Assembly: GCA_018292915.2 (NCBI GenBank)
Contig: JACVVK020000016.1
Span: 3,211,001-3,275,000 of the forward strand
From: Batillaria attramentaria
Taxonomy: Eukaryota > Mollusca > Gastropoda > Batillariidae
Direction of reading: 5' to 3'
Length of the DNA: 64,000 nucleotides
Shown here: positions 35,628 through 64,000 of the stretch, one piece after another
How positions within the stretch are numbered: the first letter of the stretch is position 1
Layout of the letters: the number at the start of each line of letters is the position of its first letter
The notes under the pieces: model-generated
What the model saw: the letters and a program-made list of their open reading frames with translations, nothing else
Told to the model about the DNA's origin: nothing
Database searches by the model: none
Translations under genes and position numbers: made by a program

Positions 35628-37024
35628 CTATTACATTAGAGTGAGCATCAATAATGCTTGTTTTTGGGTAAAAGTTGGGATCACCTGGCTGAGTGTAAAG
35701 TAAAAATGCAAATTACCAGCATATGTATTCACAGTAGCTGTCTGATTGTTTTATCTTCATACTGGTATTTATTTTGCTCCGTCCTTTCTTGAATTTTTCT
35801 CGGTTTATTGATGAGAAATCACACACTGTTTGCATTCAGCTTGCCGTGGATTGTCAGATGTAAACATGTTGAGTAACATTTTTGACAGATTTCATCAGAT
35901 TTGAAGCTGTGCAGATGTATATAAAGAAGATGTTTTGGGAACTTGGAGTGAGAATAATCACTTACGATTTATATTTCACTATCCCATCATGCAAATCCAT
36001 CAGAGATATTTTGCAAATAAAACAGCCAATTATTGTTGGGTTTTTTGGGGTTTTTTTTTGTTTTTTTTTCACCCTTTTGAAATTCACAACAACAAAAACA
36101 GCAAACACACACACAATTTAAATCTAACATTTTCTGACTTTTTCTCTCACTGTTCTTCACTTCCATTGAAACAGAATATAATATTTTTTTTATAAATGGT
36201 TAATTATACCAATTGCTTGGTGTGTTTCAGTTTGAATTGGCCTGTAAAATCCATGCCCCTTGCAATTTTTGTCTGTTTTTTGACATATTGATGGGGCTCT
36301 CTTTTTCCTACATTTTGACTTTCTATAGTGCACACAGACTGGTGTGCTTGGTGAGAATGCATGGCAATGGAGATGGTGGGGGCGGGGGGGGGGGGGGGGG
36401 TATGTGTGCATTAATTCGTAAACTGCATTTATTATTGACTGTTGAAGTTTTACACAGTACTTTCTTCAGGGCTTACACTCACTTACAGAGCCGTATTAAT
36501 CAGACTGTGCAATAGTACATATACTAATTTGTTGCAGTAAATGTTGGATCAGGAATTGTATTCATATTTTTCCTTAAGACCAAGTAAATGCATCACATGG
36601 TTAGTACTGCTGCAGCTAGTGAATTCAAGCAAATGTACTGGTCGTGATTACTGACAGAGCTGTGCTTGTAAACCTAGAGAACCATTTATAAGAGTTGCCT
36701 TACTTCAGATATGCATGTATGGTATTGTACATTCGTAGTACATGTAGATTGTGTGATAACATTCCATCTTCGCTTCACTTTTTTCCCTTCTTGTTAAATG
36801 CAAGAGCGACGATTTGTGAATTACATTTATCAGTTGACATATCTACCACTATTTGGTAAAACCACATTTGTGCGGGAAATTTGATAAGCGTTTCAGTGCT
36901 TTTACCATTTGACAATAATATCTTTTCCCCAGTCCAACATTCTTTGTGTGTCTGCTTGTATGTGTTTAAAACTAAAATTTTAGCACATATTTCGGAATTA
37001 AACTGGGAAATAAATTTAACAACT

Positions 37025-37056
<32 letters not shown>

Positions 37057-37466
37057 CTGTGTGTGTGTCTGTGTGTGTCTGTGTCTGTGCATGCGCACTC
37101 TCACTCGAAATAGTTTTGTCCACCATTTCATGATAGTCTGTAACAGCTTTAAGAAATAAATTTGATCACTTTTTTACAAATCTTTTCTCAAAAAAGAAAC
37201 AACAATGTACAGTCTCTGAAAGGCACATATCTGACTCATCCAGCTGATCATTACATTCATACAGAATACAAGCCAGGTGCACCAGTGTACGCTTGTGAAC
37301 AAATATTTCAGCATGTAAAGGCTTCAACAGATCAAGTTCTCCAACACCATGTAGTAGCAGATCAACTGACATTCTCTAACACCCATCATGAAACAGAAAA
37401 TGCAACCACTAACACAGTAACAGTGCTATACATATTTGCACACACAGTGCACTCAGTGCAGGCGGC
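35628..37466. other. Convergent 3' region of the methyltransferase and CLHC1
   Basis: A plus-strand AATAAA at 36016 probably ends the methyltransferase transcript. Minus-strand AATAAA (tttatt at 36428-36433) could serve CLHC1. A poly(G) tract at 36384-36400 and (TG)n at 37031-37085 lie between. No coding exon seen. Confidence 0.6.
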
Positions 37467-40310
37467 TTAAACTGCTGCCCCAATGCCATGCTGCAACAAA
37501 TGAAGTGCTTGTCTCATGGAAGTTACCACAGTAACCACTGCCAGAAGTTGCAGGGACAAATCATCCTGTCGATCAATTTGCAGCAGTCTAATGAGTTCCT
37601 TCCACTGGTCATGTGACGTCACACTGTCATCTGATACAGCTTTCTGTAATGCCTCGCTGCCTTTTGCTCCTGTCAACAGGCAGAGAATCAAAAGCTCTTT
37701 CGTTCATATAATTTTTTAATTCACCATGGCATGGAATCTTAAAGCAGTGAGTGCAGATTAAGTTCAACAAAACTTGGTATATGCACCAAGCGTTTATCCA
37801 CACTGTATCTGAATTCAAAGCTTACACTGAAGCCCTCTGCATTGATGATTCATGATATCTGTATTTGTAAAACCACTATAATTTTAAGTAATGGCTGCAT
37901 AAAAAAGATTACTTGTGTAGCATACATTTCAAATGAAAGATCTTAGTTTTTCGCTGACGCTGTTTGTAAGTTGTTTTCAATATGTTGAGAGTGAAATGGT
38001 ATTATAAGCTTACACACCTGTGCCACATCTTCCATACATAAGCTTCTGCAGCCAGCCCTTGCCCATTGTCCAGTTGCCAGAGTCTTTGAGGGCAGTCAGC
38101 ACTACACCAGCCGGTAGCAGCGGTCCGTCCTTCCCACCTTCATAATCCAGCAGAGTGTCTACCAGCTGTACAGATGGACACTGCTTCACCAGATTCAGCA
38201 GCACCTCGTCGCTCAGTGAACCTTTTGAGCGCCCATACTGAACAGCCATGTGCACTTTGCCCTGCCGCAGCAAGCAGAGCATGACATCCGGGTGCAGTCG
38301 CTGGCGCATGAAGATGTTTTGTGCCAGAGCTTGGCATCCGCACATGCACGGCACCTGGCAGGAGCAGTGGTCACGGATCAGTTGGCCCATCTCTGCTGTC
38401 ACTGTCAGCCTGATGATAAAGGTTTGTATCAAGGTTTATTCATTTACTTGTTTATTTAGTCTGTTTGTTGCTGTAGTTACCATCATTGTCATTTTAGGAT
38501 GTCGTGTTAGGATGTATCATAGTTGTGTGTATGTAACATGTATGTGACTGTATTTCATGTGTATGTAATGTGACGTATTTCATGTGTATTTATTACCACC
38601 CTGCTATTGTGAGGCACCCAGAGCTCCAGCAGGAGGTTGGGCGCCAAATCCTCATCATTATTATTAGTTGATACCAGTAACACAGTCTGGGAACTGCCTA
38701 GAGTTTTGGTTCTAAGACCCAACACTGTCAAGTATGTTTAAGGCTAAATGTGCACAAAGAGCAGCAATGCCAGTAAATGTACACCAACAGTATATGCACA
38801 TGCAGTGAGCCTGCTTCAGTGACTTCAAATGTGCCACCTTCCTTCCGTAGTCGCTACTAGGTCCTAAGTGGGGTTTTTTAGTGTGCTAAACTCAGCTCCA
38901 CCTGCAGCAGCTGGCTGAATGCAGAGATTACATTAGAGTGATGATGCAGACAGGTTTGACTGTATTCTTTACATTACTAATGACTTGTTCCATGGCTACG
39001 AGTACTATAGGCTGCCTCACTTGTCTTGGGTTAGCCAGTGGTAGATGAGGTCAAGGCGGTTCTCATTGATACCAGCCTTACAGCAGTCCAGCGACAGGCC
39101 TTCGTTTGGTCTGGAAGCTGCTGACTTGACTGACGACATCATTGCATCGCAGAATGCCAGCAGTGGCGATCGGCCTCGGTACGGGGTTTTCACATCTTTG
39201 CAGACAGGAAAAGGCAAAACAAACTGATTTATCACAGAGGGAATTATATTTAGATTACCCAGCACTGACTGTACACAAAGAAAGACTTACCTTGCTGCTT
39301 GTAATAAAGAAGTAATAGGTACATACATGCCCACTACCTCACCCCCCCCCCCCCCACCCACACACACACACACACCCACACCCACACACAGAGGTTTCAT
39401 CAAAAGGAATAGCAAACAGGCATAGAGACAAGCAGATAAAATCACAATTTACCTCTGAACTTTGCCAGCGTAGCTTGGGTGCGCAGAATTCCCTTTGGGC
39501 TGTTGGCCGCATGTATGGCTGCTTCCTCAAACTTGTCATCTTCAAACAACTCATTAAATTTCTCAATGTACTCCAGCATCATTTCTGCCTCCTTCTCCTT
39601 GTTTGGATCATCATCCTCAAATGTGCTGGACTGAGTTGTTTCCGAGGCTGCACTGTCTCCAGCCTCTCCTGCAGCATGTTCTGCAGAAGGCAGGAAAACA
39701 ATGATTTCACTATTTGTTTCCTAAAATGTCAACAACTACAACTTCCCTAAAACAAAAACCATTAAATGACTGAAAGTCTTCCAGCAATGAAGTGTCTCTA
39801 TCAATGAAATAGATACAACTTTAAACAGCAATGAAAATAAAATTTAAAGGTTGGGATAAGTTTCAAGTTTGAAGGTTTTTATTGTCATGCGCATGGAAAG
39901 CACCAAGACAAAATGTAATACATGTAAAACAATCAAAACAAAAACAGGAGTATGTTCATGTGGGAAAGAGAGTGAGGGAAAGAGAAAGAGAGGAAGGAAG
40001 TTAGAGACAGGGGGAGAGCAAGAGAGAGGAAACTGTTCTATCACTAAACAAAGCTACAAGGAAGAAGGAAACTTAAGGAACACAAGAAACCTGAAGAACA
40101 TCCACTATCCAGGATGGAGGTGGACACTGTGACACTGTACATGAATGCACTGCAGTATACAGCAGCAACAGCTTCTCAACCCCCCCCCCCACCCCCCCCA
40201 CCCCCACACACACACACCCTCACCCCCAACACACATACACAAACATGTGCCCACCATCCCTCTTGCACCTACTGAAAAGAATACAGCAATGGACAAACTG
40301 TTGAAAAAAG

Positions 40311-40352
<42 letters not shown>

Positions 40353-42692
40353 AACAAACATATGTACTGGCATCTGTCTAAAAATAATATTATGGAAGAC
40401 TTGACACCTTTCTCTGTGTGGGTGGCAGCTCCCATGGCATGCTGAAAGGCCAGAATCACAGCATCGCCCACAGTCTGGTGTGGTGGCTTCACTCGGTTGT
40501 ATGCCTGTGCAGCCTCAAGTGCAATTTTAAGCTTCTGGCCACGTGCCTTGTACACCTGGCTCTGCCACAGCAACTCATCTCGATAGCTCACCTGAATGAA
40601 GAACATAATATTATACAGATTATGTTATATTATATTATAATATTATACAGATTAAGGCATCATTTTCCTGGCAGATGTAGCAACAGGTACAGGTGGGCAT
40701 TTTGGCACACCTTCAGTTTCATTCTCAAAGTGACTATGCTGCTTAGATGTCATATGGACTATCTGAGGTGAACAAAATTCAGAATTCAATAGTCAAAAGC
40801 CTTGAATGCACAAGCCTACACCCTTGCCACAGCATGCCTAAACATAACACTGCAGCTTCTAGTCAGATTTCATTAATCCAGTGTTCAAGTTACCATTATA
40901 AGAGGCTATTAGTGTCTTTCAGAATATACCTTAAGACTTGATACAAAAAGTGAAAGTGAATCATATAGGTGCATGATGTCAGGTCTGCATAAACAAGTTA
41001 ATCCCCACCTTCTTGTCAAGTGTATCTTTCAGCTGTAGTTTCTGCGTCTTGGGAAGGAACCTTGTTTTCAAGCTGATGTTGAGTTCCTTTAGTTGTCTGT
41101 CAAGTCGATCAAGCTTCTTATTTAGCACTGTCAAGTCTGTAGACTCCTCAAGTGTCAGACCTACACAACACAGCATGTAGCTTTCAAATCTGCTGTTAAC
41201 TCGTTCATCTACTTGTGTAACTGAAGGACTAATATAAGCATGATAAAGTGTAAAAAATATAGTTATATACATGTACCAAAGATATTCTGGTAAATGTACA
41301 AAGCAGACCAGCTGTTTGAAGTGCCAAACACATGACCAAATCGTTACCTGGGATCCGACGATGATCTTTCTTCAGTTCACGCTTTGGAATTTCTTTGGCC
41401 TCTGGCTTTTTTTCACGCTCCATCCGCTCAGCTACCAGATCTTCCAGTTCCTTCTGTAGTCGTTCATTGTCCTTTTTCACTACCGATACTCTGTAAAATT
41501 TTGCAAAGACAGTGCATGTTAAAACCTGCAGTGCTGTCCTGTATCATCTGTAAAAAAATTGTTAAGTTTTGAAACTGCACTGTGCAATCTATTGTTGCAT
41601 TCTATGAAAAATGAAAACATTATTTTGTTTGTGTTACAGCAATTGTGTGTTGCAGCTTTCAGTTGCGTATCCATATAGCAAAGTGGACGCCCACCAGTAG
41701 TGAAAGTGACAGGTTTTCAAATAAAAATAATAGAAATAAATAAATAGTATCTCCATTTGCATGATGCGGAAGGAACGCGGTGGCCGTACCAGATATGATG
41801 ATCATATGGCAACACGATGCGATTTCTTTCGCTTCAAGATACAAATAATTATATGGTCCATGAAATGAACATTAACTTCGGCGTCACTGACAAATAAACA
41901 CATAACTAGACTGGATGCCGCTAGTCACACTATTTATATGGATACACTCAATGCGTTTTTCTCTATTACCCACCATCACACCACTACTGCTTCGCCACCG
42001 CATCTCTATATGGATACATACCTTTATGGTTTGGGCTTCGACAATGAGAGTGAATTTTACCTTTCCTCCAGTTCATCAGCACGTTTCTTGTAGTTTCTGA
42101 GGGTGGATGGTTCGGATGCCATAGCCTTAAGTTTGCCTTGAAGAAATACAGCCTCTCTCTGACCAGTGCGAATGGTTTCAATAGTGTCTTCATACTCCTT
42201 TTTGATTGAGGTGAGCAGGTTTTTATAAGCTGTCACATGTTCAATCACCTGTAATGTAAATGTATACACAGACTATCAATCATTTTTTTTTTCAAGAGAG
42301 ATAGGAAGACGATTATGAAAAAAGAATATGATTATAATACAAATGATTATAGTAACCTAACTTTTATACCAAACTGTAAATAAAACATACTTCATAACTT
42401 GTAAAGAAATTTAACTGCTGTTGTATGTATGTGTGACATTGTGTCCTTTTTAATGATACTATTTTATGCAGTGAGAGACAGCAAAAAAAGTTTGACTCAC
42501 CCTGTTAAAGACTGCTTTGTAGACAAGATAGCGTTGTTCCTCACTTTGTGCGTTGATTTTACTGAGCTCCCGGTCAATAAATCCATTGAGTTCATAGAGG
42601 AACTCCCTGTCCGCTTCGTTTGTGATGATCGGCGGCAGTTTGGACAGGCCTGTTGTTGGGGTCGATGAACGGCTAGATCCACGACTAGACAT
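37467..42692 (-). CDS. CLHC1: CLHC1, clathrin heavy chain linker domain-containing protein 1
   Basis: Exons in transcript order: 42501-42692, 42061-42248, 41348-41490, 41009-41160, 40408-40591, 39453-39680, 39021-39195, 38018-38409, 37467-37669; 1857 nt, 618 aa, phases consistent (human protein is about 586 aa). The N-terminus has [13 protein letters not shown] and the block [19 protein letters not shown], which closely resemble vertebrate CLHC1 (C2orf63). Charged heptad-rich stretches at about residues 65-230 look like coiled coil. From about 290 the helical clathrin-linker-like repeat region contains [21 protein letters not shown], the hallmark of alpha-solenoid clathrin linker repeats. Cellular role is poorly known; a vesicle or ciliary role would be inference. 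The ATG sits 14 nt inside an exon with an acceptor at 42707-42709, so the first exon is noncoding and lies further toward 43 kb. Transcription diverges from CYFIP. Confidence 0.93.
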
Positions 42693-45106
42693 TGTATCTG
42701 TTTTACCTGAAAATAAAATACACTTTCGTGAAGGATATGAAATACAGCGTCTGTACACCAATGATGTATGGTGGGTGGTCTGTCAGTTCCTATAGTCGAT
42801 GCCTAATAAAAAGTACAGTTTCAGAACTCAGCCTTTCATGAAGCATATGTGAAAGGGAGCGTTCAGGGACGCATTCAGGTTGCAGATTTCTGTGTGTGTG
42901 TGACAATGCTCTTGAGCCACTGAAGTGAATCCCGAATGCGTACCGTACAAGCTTTAGAATGTGTAAGAACGACCTCGTTCCGCCATAATCTGTAAACAAT
43001 CGTGTTGCGAGGGAATTATTAAAAACATGGACTATAACTTGCATTGAAAAGATAAAGTAAATTTATTTGTGCTTAAACTCTGTACTTTGTTGTCGTAATA
43101 CTACTCTCAAATTTTGTAATAAGAAAAAATCTTAAACTTATCTTTCCGTGGTTACAGGTAAATTTTCCAACAAACTACGACAAGGGAAATAAGGCATCTT
43201 GTCTTTGAGGCAAACTCCGCCGCATATGATGGCTTTAGACTAGAAATGAAGCGAGCGAGCTGGTGTATTGTATGTGTGCGGAGATTTGGTCTAAGGTTTT
43301 AGGAGGCTCTGTCCGAAAGGGGAAAATGGGAAAAGTTTACTGAAACACAGGTAAGGAATGCAGTTGACGCGTGCGATCTGTTTGTTCGATTGCGATAGTT
43401 ATAATTATTTGAGGATTGTGTTACAGAAAGGTTTTCATGTGTGCAACAACAAAAAATGTTGGAATGCACAGCTGCCCTCACTATGATCAGGAAGAAACGA
43501 GGAAGTGGGAATGAGGAAGTGGCAGTTTGCCAGTCCGCTTGATACAGGGCATGTTGTCCAATGATCGCCGGTGTTTTTCGTCAAAGGAAAACAGTCATTT
43601 GGCAAAATACTTCCCGGAACTGGAAATCAAAATGTGAAACGCGCAAATGGTGAATTTCGTAGGCACTATAGTTGCATGGATCATTGAGGCGACGCGAGTT
43701 TAGCTTGCATTCCCAGGAAGAGGGTGTGACCTGAACAAACCGGTACATGTGCAGGTAAAAGCGCAAATTAACTCCATAAGTGTGTAAACACAAACAGGTA
43801 CAACTTCCAGCATCCGTTTGAATGTCAAACAAACTTTTGCATCTACTACATGGATAATACCCTGATTAATTTCAACAGTTATGTTTTTGGGTTCTCTTTT
43901 TGGTTGTGGTTTCCTGTCTGTTTGTTAATTGTCATTGTGGTTTTGCCACTTGCAAAATATCTTCAAACGTCGAAAAATGTCTGCTGTTTAGAGTTTTATT
44001 TTAATTATGAAAGTCACAGAGTTATAACTCTCTTGAATTCAAGTGATCATTGCGGCCAGAGTTTGCCACATAAGAAACTTTAAACTATAGTGACACCATT
44101 GACCAAAGTACGACCATGACAAGGGATGACAACATGCCAAATTACGTCAACATGTTCCAAAATCGTGATATCCATGCACCTCATTCTGCCTCGTGTTCCC
44201 TATGGCTTAGTTCAAACAATGCCTTTAAGCATATCATTCTTTGAGGTGATGTTAGAAATAGCCAGATTTCTCTATTCTCAGCGTTTGGCCAGCATTAAGG
44301 AAAATTATTTGGGTGTAGAACTGATGTGCATACTTTAAAAAAATCATAAAAATCTTCTCACAGGGAAAAAACTGACCATCAATCTACTTATGAAAAAAAA
44401 TAATGCAGTGTACTTGCAGACTTTAGTAAGTAAGACGCCATACTTACTGAGAAGTAGAAAGTCTAAATACAGCAGTTCAATTTAGAAAAATAATCTCCAG
44501 CCTCACTGTTTAGGTAAAGATGTCAAAGATTGTGTGCATATATCTTTTTGAAGAAGCTCAAACAGTTTGTTTAAAAAATCAACAATTTTGCGTTTTCAAG
44601 GATTCACTTTTTTATTTTTTTTTTTTTACTTGCAACACAGCTTTTACCTGTAGATGACACAATGGCATAGTACATAGTGTTGCCAGATGCCTATACTACT
44701 TTCAGACCTACTCTTGTCAAAGTCTACTCATCTATAGTTTGTCAAAGGGACAAGGAACCTTAAAATGAACAAAAGAAAAGAAAAATCTATTCTCTATAGA
44801 ATCTTTGGACGATAGGCAATTAACGGACTGGACTGACTTCTTGTGAACTACATGTATATATATGCTGTTACTACTGGATATCAAATTTTACTGTCAGTTA
44901 TATGTTCAGTAAGTGTGGACAGTTAGGAAGTCATGCAGCAATCTGTCATATTTTTCATGATGTATGTGTTTGGAAAAGATTGTTTTTCCTTCTCTTTTCA
45001 GTCATCCCATACAGAGTCAGCCAGTCATGTAAAATGGACTGCATGGTAGAGCTGCTTGGGAAAAACTAGCATCTGTTGTACAACTTTCACAAAACCTGCG
45101 CTCAAG
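42693..45106. promoter_or_regulatory. Head-to-head region between CLHC1 and CYFIP, with 5' UTR introns of both
   Basis: Acceptor-like sites precede both start codons (minus strand at 42707-42709, plus strand at 45000-45001). Noncoding first exons and promoters of both genes should therefore sit within this 2.4 kb. The part around 43.2-43.5 kb is the most CpG-containing. No convincing coding sequence. Confidence 0.5.
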
Positions 45107-60022
<14,916 letters not shown>

Positions 60023-63000
60023 ACAACAGAAATCAACTTTTCCTAGGCTGCACATGGTCACCGATTTGTGTTCCCTGTCAGTAATTTTGCTGTGTGTTGT
60101 GTAGTCATATTTCATGGCTGCTGACAAAACTCTGCTCAATGGTGATACTGCTCATTGCAGATACATGTACCAGTGGTACAAATGTTAGTCTCACCTGCTC
60201 CTGTATGTACAACCCAGCTTCCTTGTATGGATGGAAAACGTCAGTCTCGTCTGCCTGTCTTCTATGTCAAAGCTCATTTGACTGAGCGCTGGGGTCAGAA
60301 TTGGCGTCTGAATCCCAGCAGTGTCAGCAATTGTGGACTCCTCCTCTTGCTCCATTTGCAGCATGTCCTTTGTGGGGTAGAGAGCATGACTCTGCTCAAA
60401 ACATCCCCATGTCCCAACATTACCATCGTTTGTTTTCTTTTGCTGCGGTGTATTGCTCAGCATTTTGAGGCCTTTGCCTGAATACATTATATACAAATCA
60501 CCAAGCATTGAACATTTCCAGCACCTTCTTGTGTTACTGTAAAGGGTTCACATGCCGACAGTAACACAGTGAATGTATTTCATCATTATAAAGCTTATGT
60601 TTTGAAACTAGCAACAGTTTCCTGCGTTTTGAAAGTGGCCTCTCACAGGTCACTTGTATTAATTTGCTCATTAAAGTTGACATAGTTTTAGTGATTATGA
60701 CACCCTCTGCAATTAGTGTAGTCATCCATCCAGCAGAGTATGTTCAGTGCCCTCAGCTGTTGGTCCCCAAGTTTCCCAGCTGTAAGTCCCTGGTGCCTTC
60801 GTTACCCACAAAACAATATAAGGTATCACCTGTCCATAGTCAGTCAGTCTTTTCAAGACAGTTTGTGTCTGCCTACAACACAGTCTATACTTACTGAGTA
60901 CATTCACTGCCAGTTGTGAAATCATGCTTGGTGATTAAAAAAAAAAAATCCCTTTGTGGATTTGGTTTCCACCAGACTGGGGTTTACATCTGCATGCTGT
61001 TACATGTTATACTTCAGTCATGATCACAGTAAGTCTTCTTATCAGGATCAGGATCTGCACATCATCTCTCATACCTTGCCAAGCGCCTTTGATATGTCGG
61101 GGTTTTTTTTTTGTTTTTTTTTCACCTCCATGTGAAAGCTGAATTTAGATTTATAGAATACATCAGTGACATTTCCTATGCTGGAACATATTGTGAAAGT
61201 GCTTTGATCAGGCCTGATGTTCCTGAATTGAGTCATGTGGTCTTGTGAATGAGCCCAGTTGTAAGGACAGTTCTGTCTGTGTAATGGGTATAAAGACTGC
61301 TCCAGATCGCTGGCAGATTGTATAATATTCCTCTTGCTGTTGAAAAATAGCAGTTCCAGATGAATACATTCACCCTTGTGTCTTCCAAGCTTGTTTGTTT
61401 GTTTTATATTGTTGATCATTCCAACTATTATATTTAGAACTGAAGAATATGCAACTGATTTTTGTTTTCATTTACATGTTTAAACATAGATTTGTCACAA
61501 TCATCTTTTCTGTCCTTCCTTAAATAACCCTTTCTTCTGTTTTTTTACAATTCACTTTTGTGAAGACAATGAACTTGCGTGACAGTAGTGGATGCTTTCA
61601 AGGAATGTAGGACTAGACCTATAACAATTAGCCAGTAGATGCTACATATTGTACTGCTTGACTGTAGTACAGAATCTTGAAGCAAATTTCCCTGTATACA
61701 GTGTTGATTGTGATAAGAGACCTGCATATTTTGTATTCTGTGTAAATACATGTAATGCATATTTTGTATCCTGCATGAATAATGTACATTTTGTATTCTG
61801 CGTAAATTCAAGGCCTGATCTTGTTTTCCCGCAGATTCAACCATTGTAATCATAAGCACAGATAAATAATTGCCAAAATTCTGTTGTGTTTCCAAGCCAC
61901 TTCAAGCCTTTTGTAGCTTTTGATCTGAGGAAGTGTACTCTCCTATTCACACTGAAGGGCATTCATCTGCTACCTGTACATGTATTCACACAAACTTAGA
62001 GAAATTTCCAGCAGGATTGCTGTGGTCTTTTATATTTAGGAGAGATGTCTGATGGTGCTTGTTGAGACATTCCTAATCATGATTCTGTGGAATTAGTAAC
62101 TTGCTCGTGATACTGTTGTTTTTGTATGTACCTGTGATAATGATGAATGGCAGATGTGCTGGCGTATTTGTATTAATTTTTGTTACTTGTTACCATAGTA
62201 CAGAATACAGCATTCTGAAATATTTTATGTACATTTGGTCACATTTTAACATACTGCATGAGATGTTATAACTGTTGAGCTTTCATAACTATAGCAGCTA
62301 ACGCAAGATACATGATGTGTTGAATTTGGAAAACTTCTTATAGGAGGTCTTTCTATGAGACTGGCTTTGCTTTTACACTGACAAAGGAAACTGGGATATA
62401 GTGCAGGAACAAGCTTATTGTGAGACAGGTCGCTACGTCTGTTGATTGTCCAAAGAAACACTTACTGCTTTCCTGCTGCTGTCATTCAAGTCTGACAGTG
62501 TAGCAGCCCTAGGCTGTTACATGCTTTGTGTCATTCCTGTTATACAGAATCAAAGAACCTTCACATTGCACCGACGGTTCAGTAGACATTAGCTACAGTA
62601 CCTATTTCCTGGTAGTATAATAATTGTTGATGTATGTTAATCATGAACATACTTATCTCATACTATATGCGTTGCTCACTACTCTAGCTGCCATCCTAGC
62701 GTCAAGCATAAATAATGGATATAGTGTTTTGGAATACATGTAACTACACACCTTGAGAAACTGGATCTTAAACGTTCATATCCATCTGTAGATCTGATTA
62801 ATATCTGATCTTGTCATGGGTCTTGTGATGTGTTCTGATGGAAAAGGGGGATTAGAACCTAACTGTTGTATTAATTAGCCAACAGTCAGGAGAGTAGTGT
62901 TGACATTTTGAATGTGGTTATTTTTAAAAGCTGTTGCACTTTGAAAAAGAAATCTTTACTGAATACTGAGAAACAGTCCTTATTCCTTATTTTGGTTCTG

Positions 63001-63270
63001 TCGATTCCTTCACTGAAGGCTTTTGAAGGTTTTGCTTTTGATATTTCTGCTGCCTTTTTATAAATATACAGCTGATGATGCATTATCTTAACTTTTCATA
63101 AAATTTTTAACATTTGTACATCTTATGCAGAGGTGCTATATAATCATTTCCAACATCTTCCCAAAGGCACAATATATCTCCTATATGCATAAATAAAGCT
63201 TCCCTTTTGTTGAGTAATTACACAGTATAAGTCAAGCTTTTTAATGAATAAAATTTTATAAGACAAGTTT
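60023..63270 (+). other. Probable long 3' UTR of CYFIP
   Basis: No further coding exon is seen. Candidate poly(A) signals are ATTAAA near 60668, AATAAA at about 63193 and AATAAA at about 63246. A UTR of up to 3.2 kb is inference. Confidence 0.5.
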
Positions 63271-63355
63271 GAGATTGTATTTTTCTCTTCTTTATTGGCA
63301 CGTGATAGCATGGGGTTTTTTTTCATGACAGCTTGTATGTAAACCTGTCAAGTGT

Positions 63356-63415
<60 letters not shown>

Positions 63416-63968
63416 ACACCTGTGTATCCACACAATTTCACAGGTTCCTTCCTGAGAGAGATGATATAAATAAACCTGTAAGAAGAGAACTGTGGGTTGT
63501 TTTTTTTTCACCTCATGTTGTCTTTGCTGCCGACCATTTGTCTTCGTCTCCTTCATATTTATAGTCTCGTGCTAAGTCAAGTTTCTGCGCTATCCGTTTG
63601 TTTTAGCTATTTCTGGAGGAGCGGTTTTATCTTGCTTTCCGGCAAATTACTGGTGACGTGCCCCCAGCGTCCACTACTGGCTGTGTTTACCGACACAAAC
63701 AGCCAACTCTAATCAGCAGAAGGACGGATCAATGTTGTTGTGGCTGTGTTTCCATCCTGGCCGCACCTCCGCCTTTCAGCAGCATTCAGGCTTTCCATTC
63801 ACCTGTCAACAAGGTGGTGGTCGTGTGATGTATCGGCCCGCAGTCAGTCACCTCAACACAATACGGGTCTTTGTGGGAGGTGACAGGTCGATAAATACCA
63901 TTGTGCATCTCCAGGTTATCCTTTGCCCTTTCTTCCTGCCCCCCCCCCCCCCCCGCACGCACACACAC

Positions 63969-64000
<32 letters not shown>
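63271..64000. other. Noncoding DNA with microsatellites
   Basis: (CT)n/(CA)n at about 63357-63417, a poly(C) run near 63940-63954, and (CA)n up to the window end. No gene supported. Confidence 0.6.

Overview
The window is animal nuclear DNA. Genes are split into many short exons with canonical GT-AG introns, and there are abundant microsatellites, tRNA-derived SINEs, MITEs and a LINE tail. A steroid-type receptor with an estrogen-receptor DNA-binding domain but an altered ligand pocket, together with the repeat style, points to a mollusc, probably a gastropod. The species assignment is inference; no ribosomal or mitochondrial marker is present.

Five multi-exon protein genes are supported by exon-by-exon reading with matching splice phases. 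(1) + strand, about 6.5-12.5 kb: estrogen receptor, 3' eight coding exons seen, N-terminus not resolved. (2) - strand, 29.2-18.9 kb: a polypeptide GalNAc-transferase of the GALNT2/14/16 type, 15 exons, 543 aa. (3) + strand, 31.4-35.6 kb: a SAM methyltransferase resembling the C-terminal domain of ovothiol synthase OvoA, 4 exons, 294 aa. (4) - strand, 42.7-37.5 kb: CLHC1, 9 coding exons, 618 aa. (5) + strand, 45.1-60.0 kb: CYFIP/Sra-1, 28 coding exons, 1271 aa.

Gene order alternates. ER and GALNT converge (12.5-18.9 kb); GALNT and the methyltransferase are head to head (29.2-31.4 kb); the methyltransferase and CLHC1 converge (35.6-37.5 kb); CLHC1 and CYFIP are head to head (42.7-45.1 kb). The genes are not functionally related as far as I can tell: nuclear signalling, Golgi O-glycosylation, small-molecule methylation, a clathrin-linker protein and WAVE-complex actin regulation.

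Introns carry the unusual material: a THAP-domain ORF facing a frameshifted SAP-domain fragment inside ER; a zinc-finger fragment flanked by 17-bp direct repeats inside GALNT; several MITEs with exact terminal inverted repeats and target duplications; SINEs including one nested inside another; a LINE 3' end; and a twelve-copy 37-bp minisatellite. No operon, CRISPR array, virus or toxin gene was seen. I found no convincing new multi-gene system. The best leads are the methyltransferase, the divergent GALNT catalytic motif and the intronic THAP/SAP locus.
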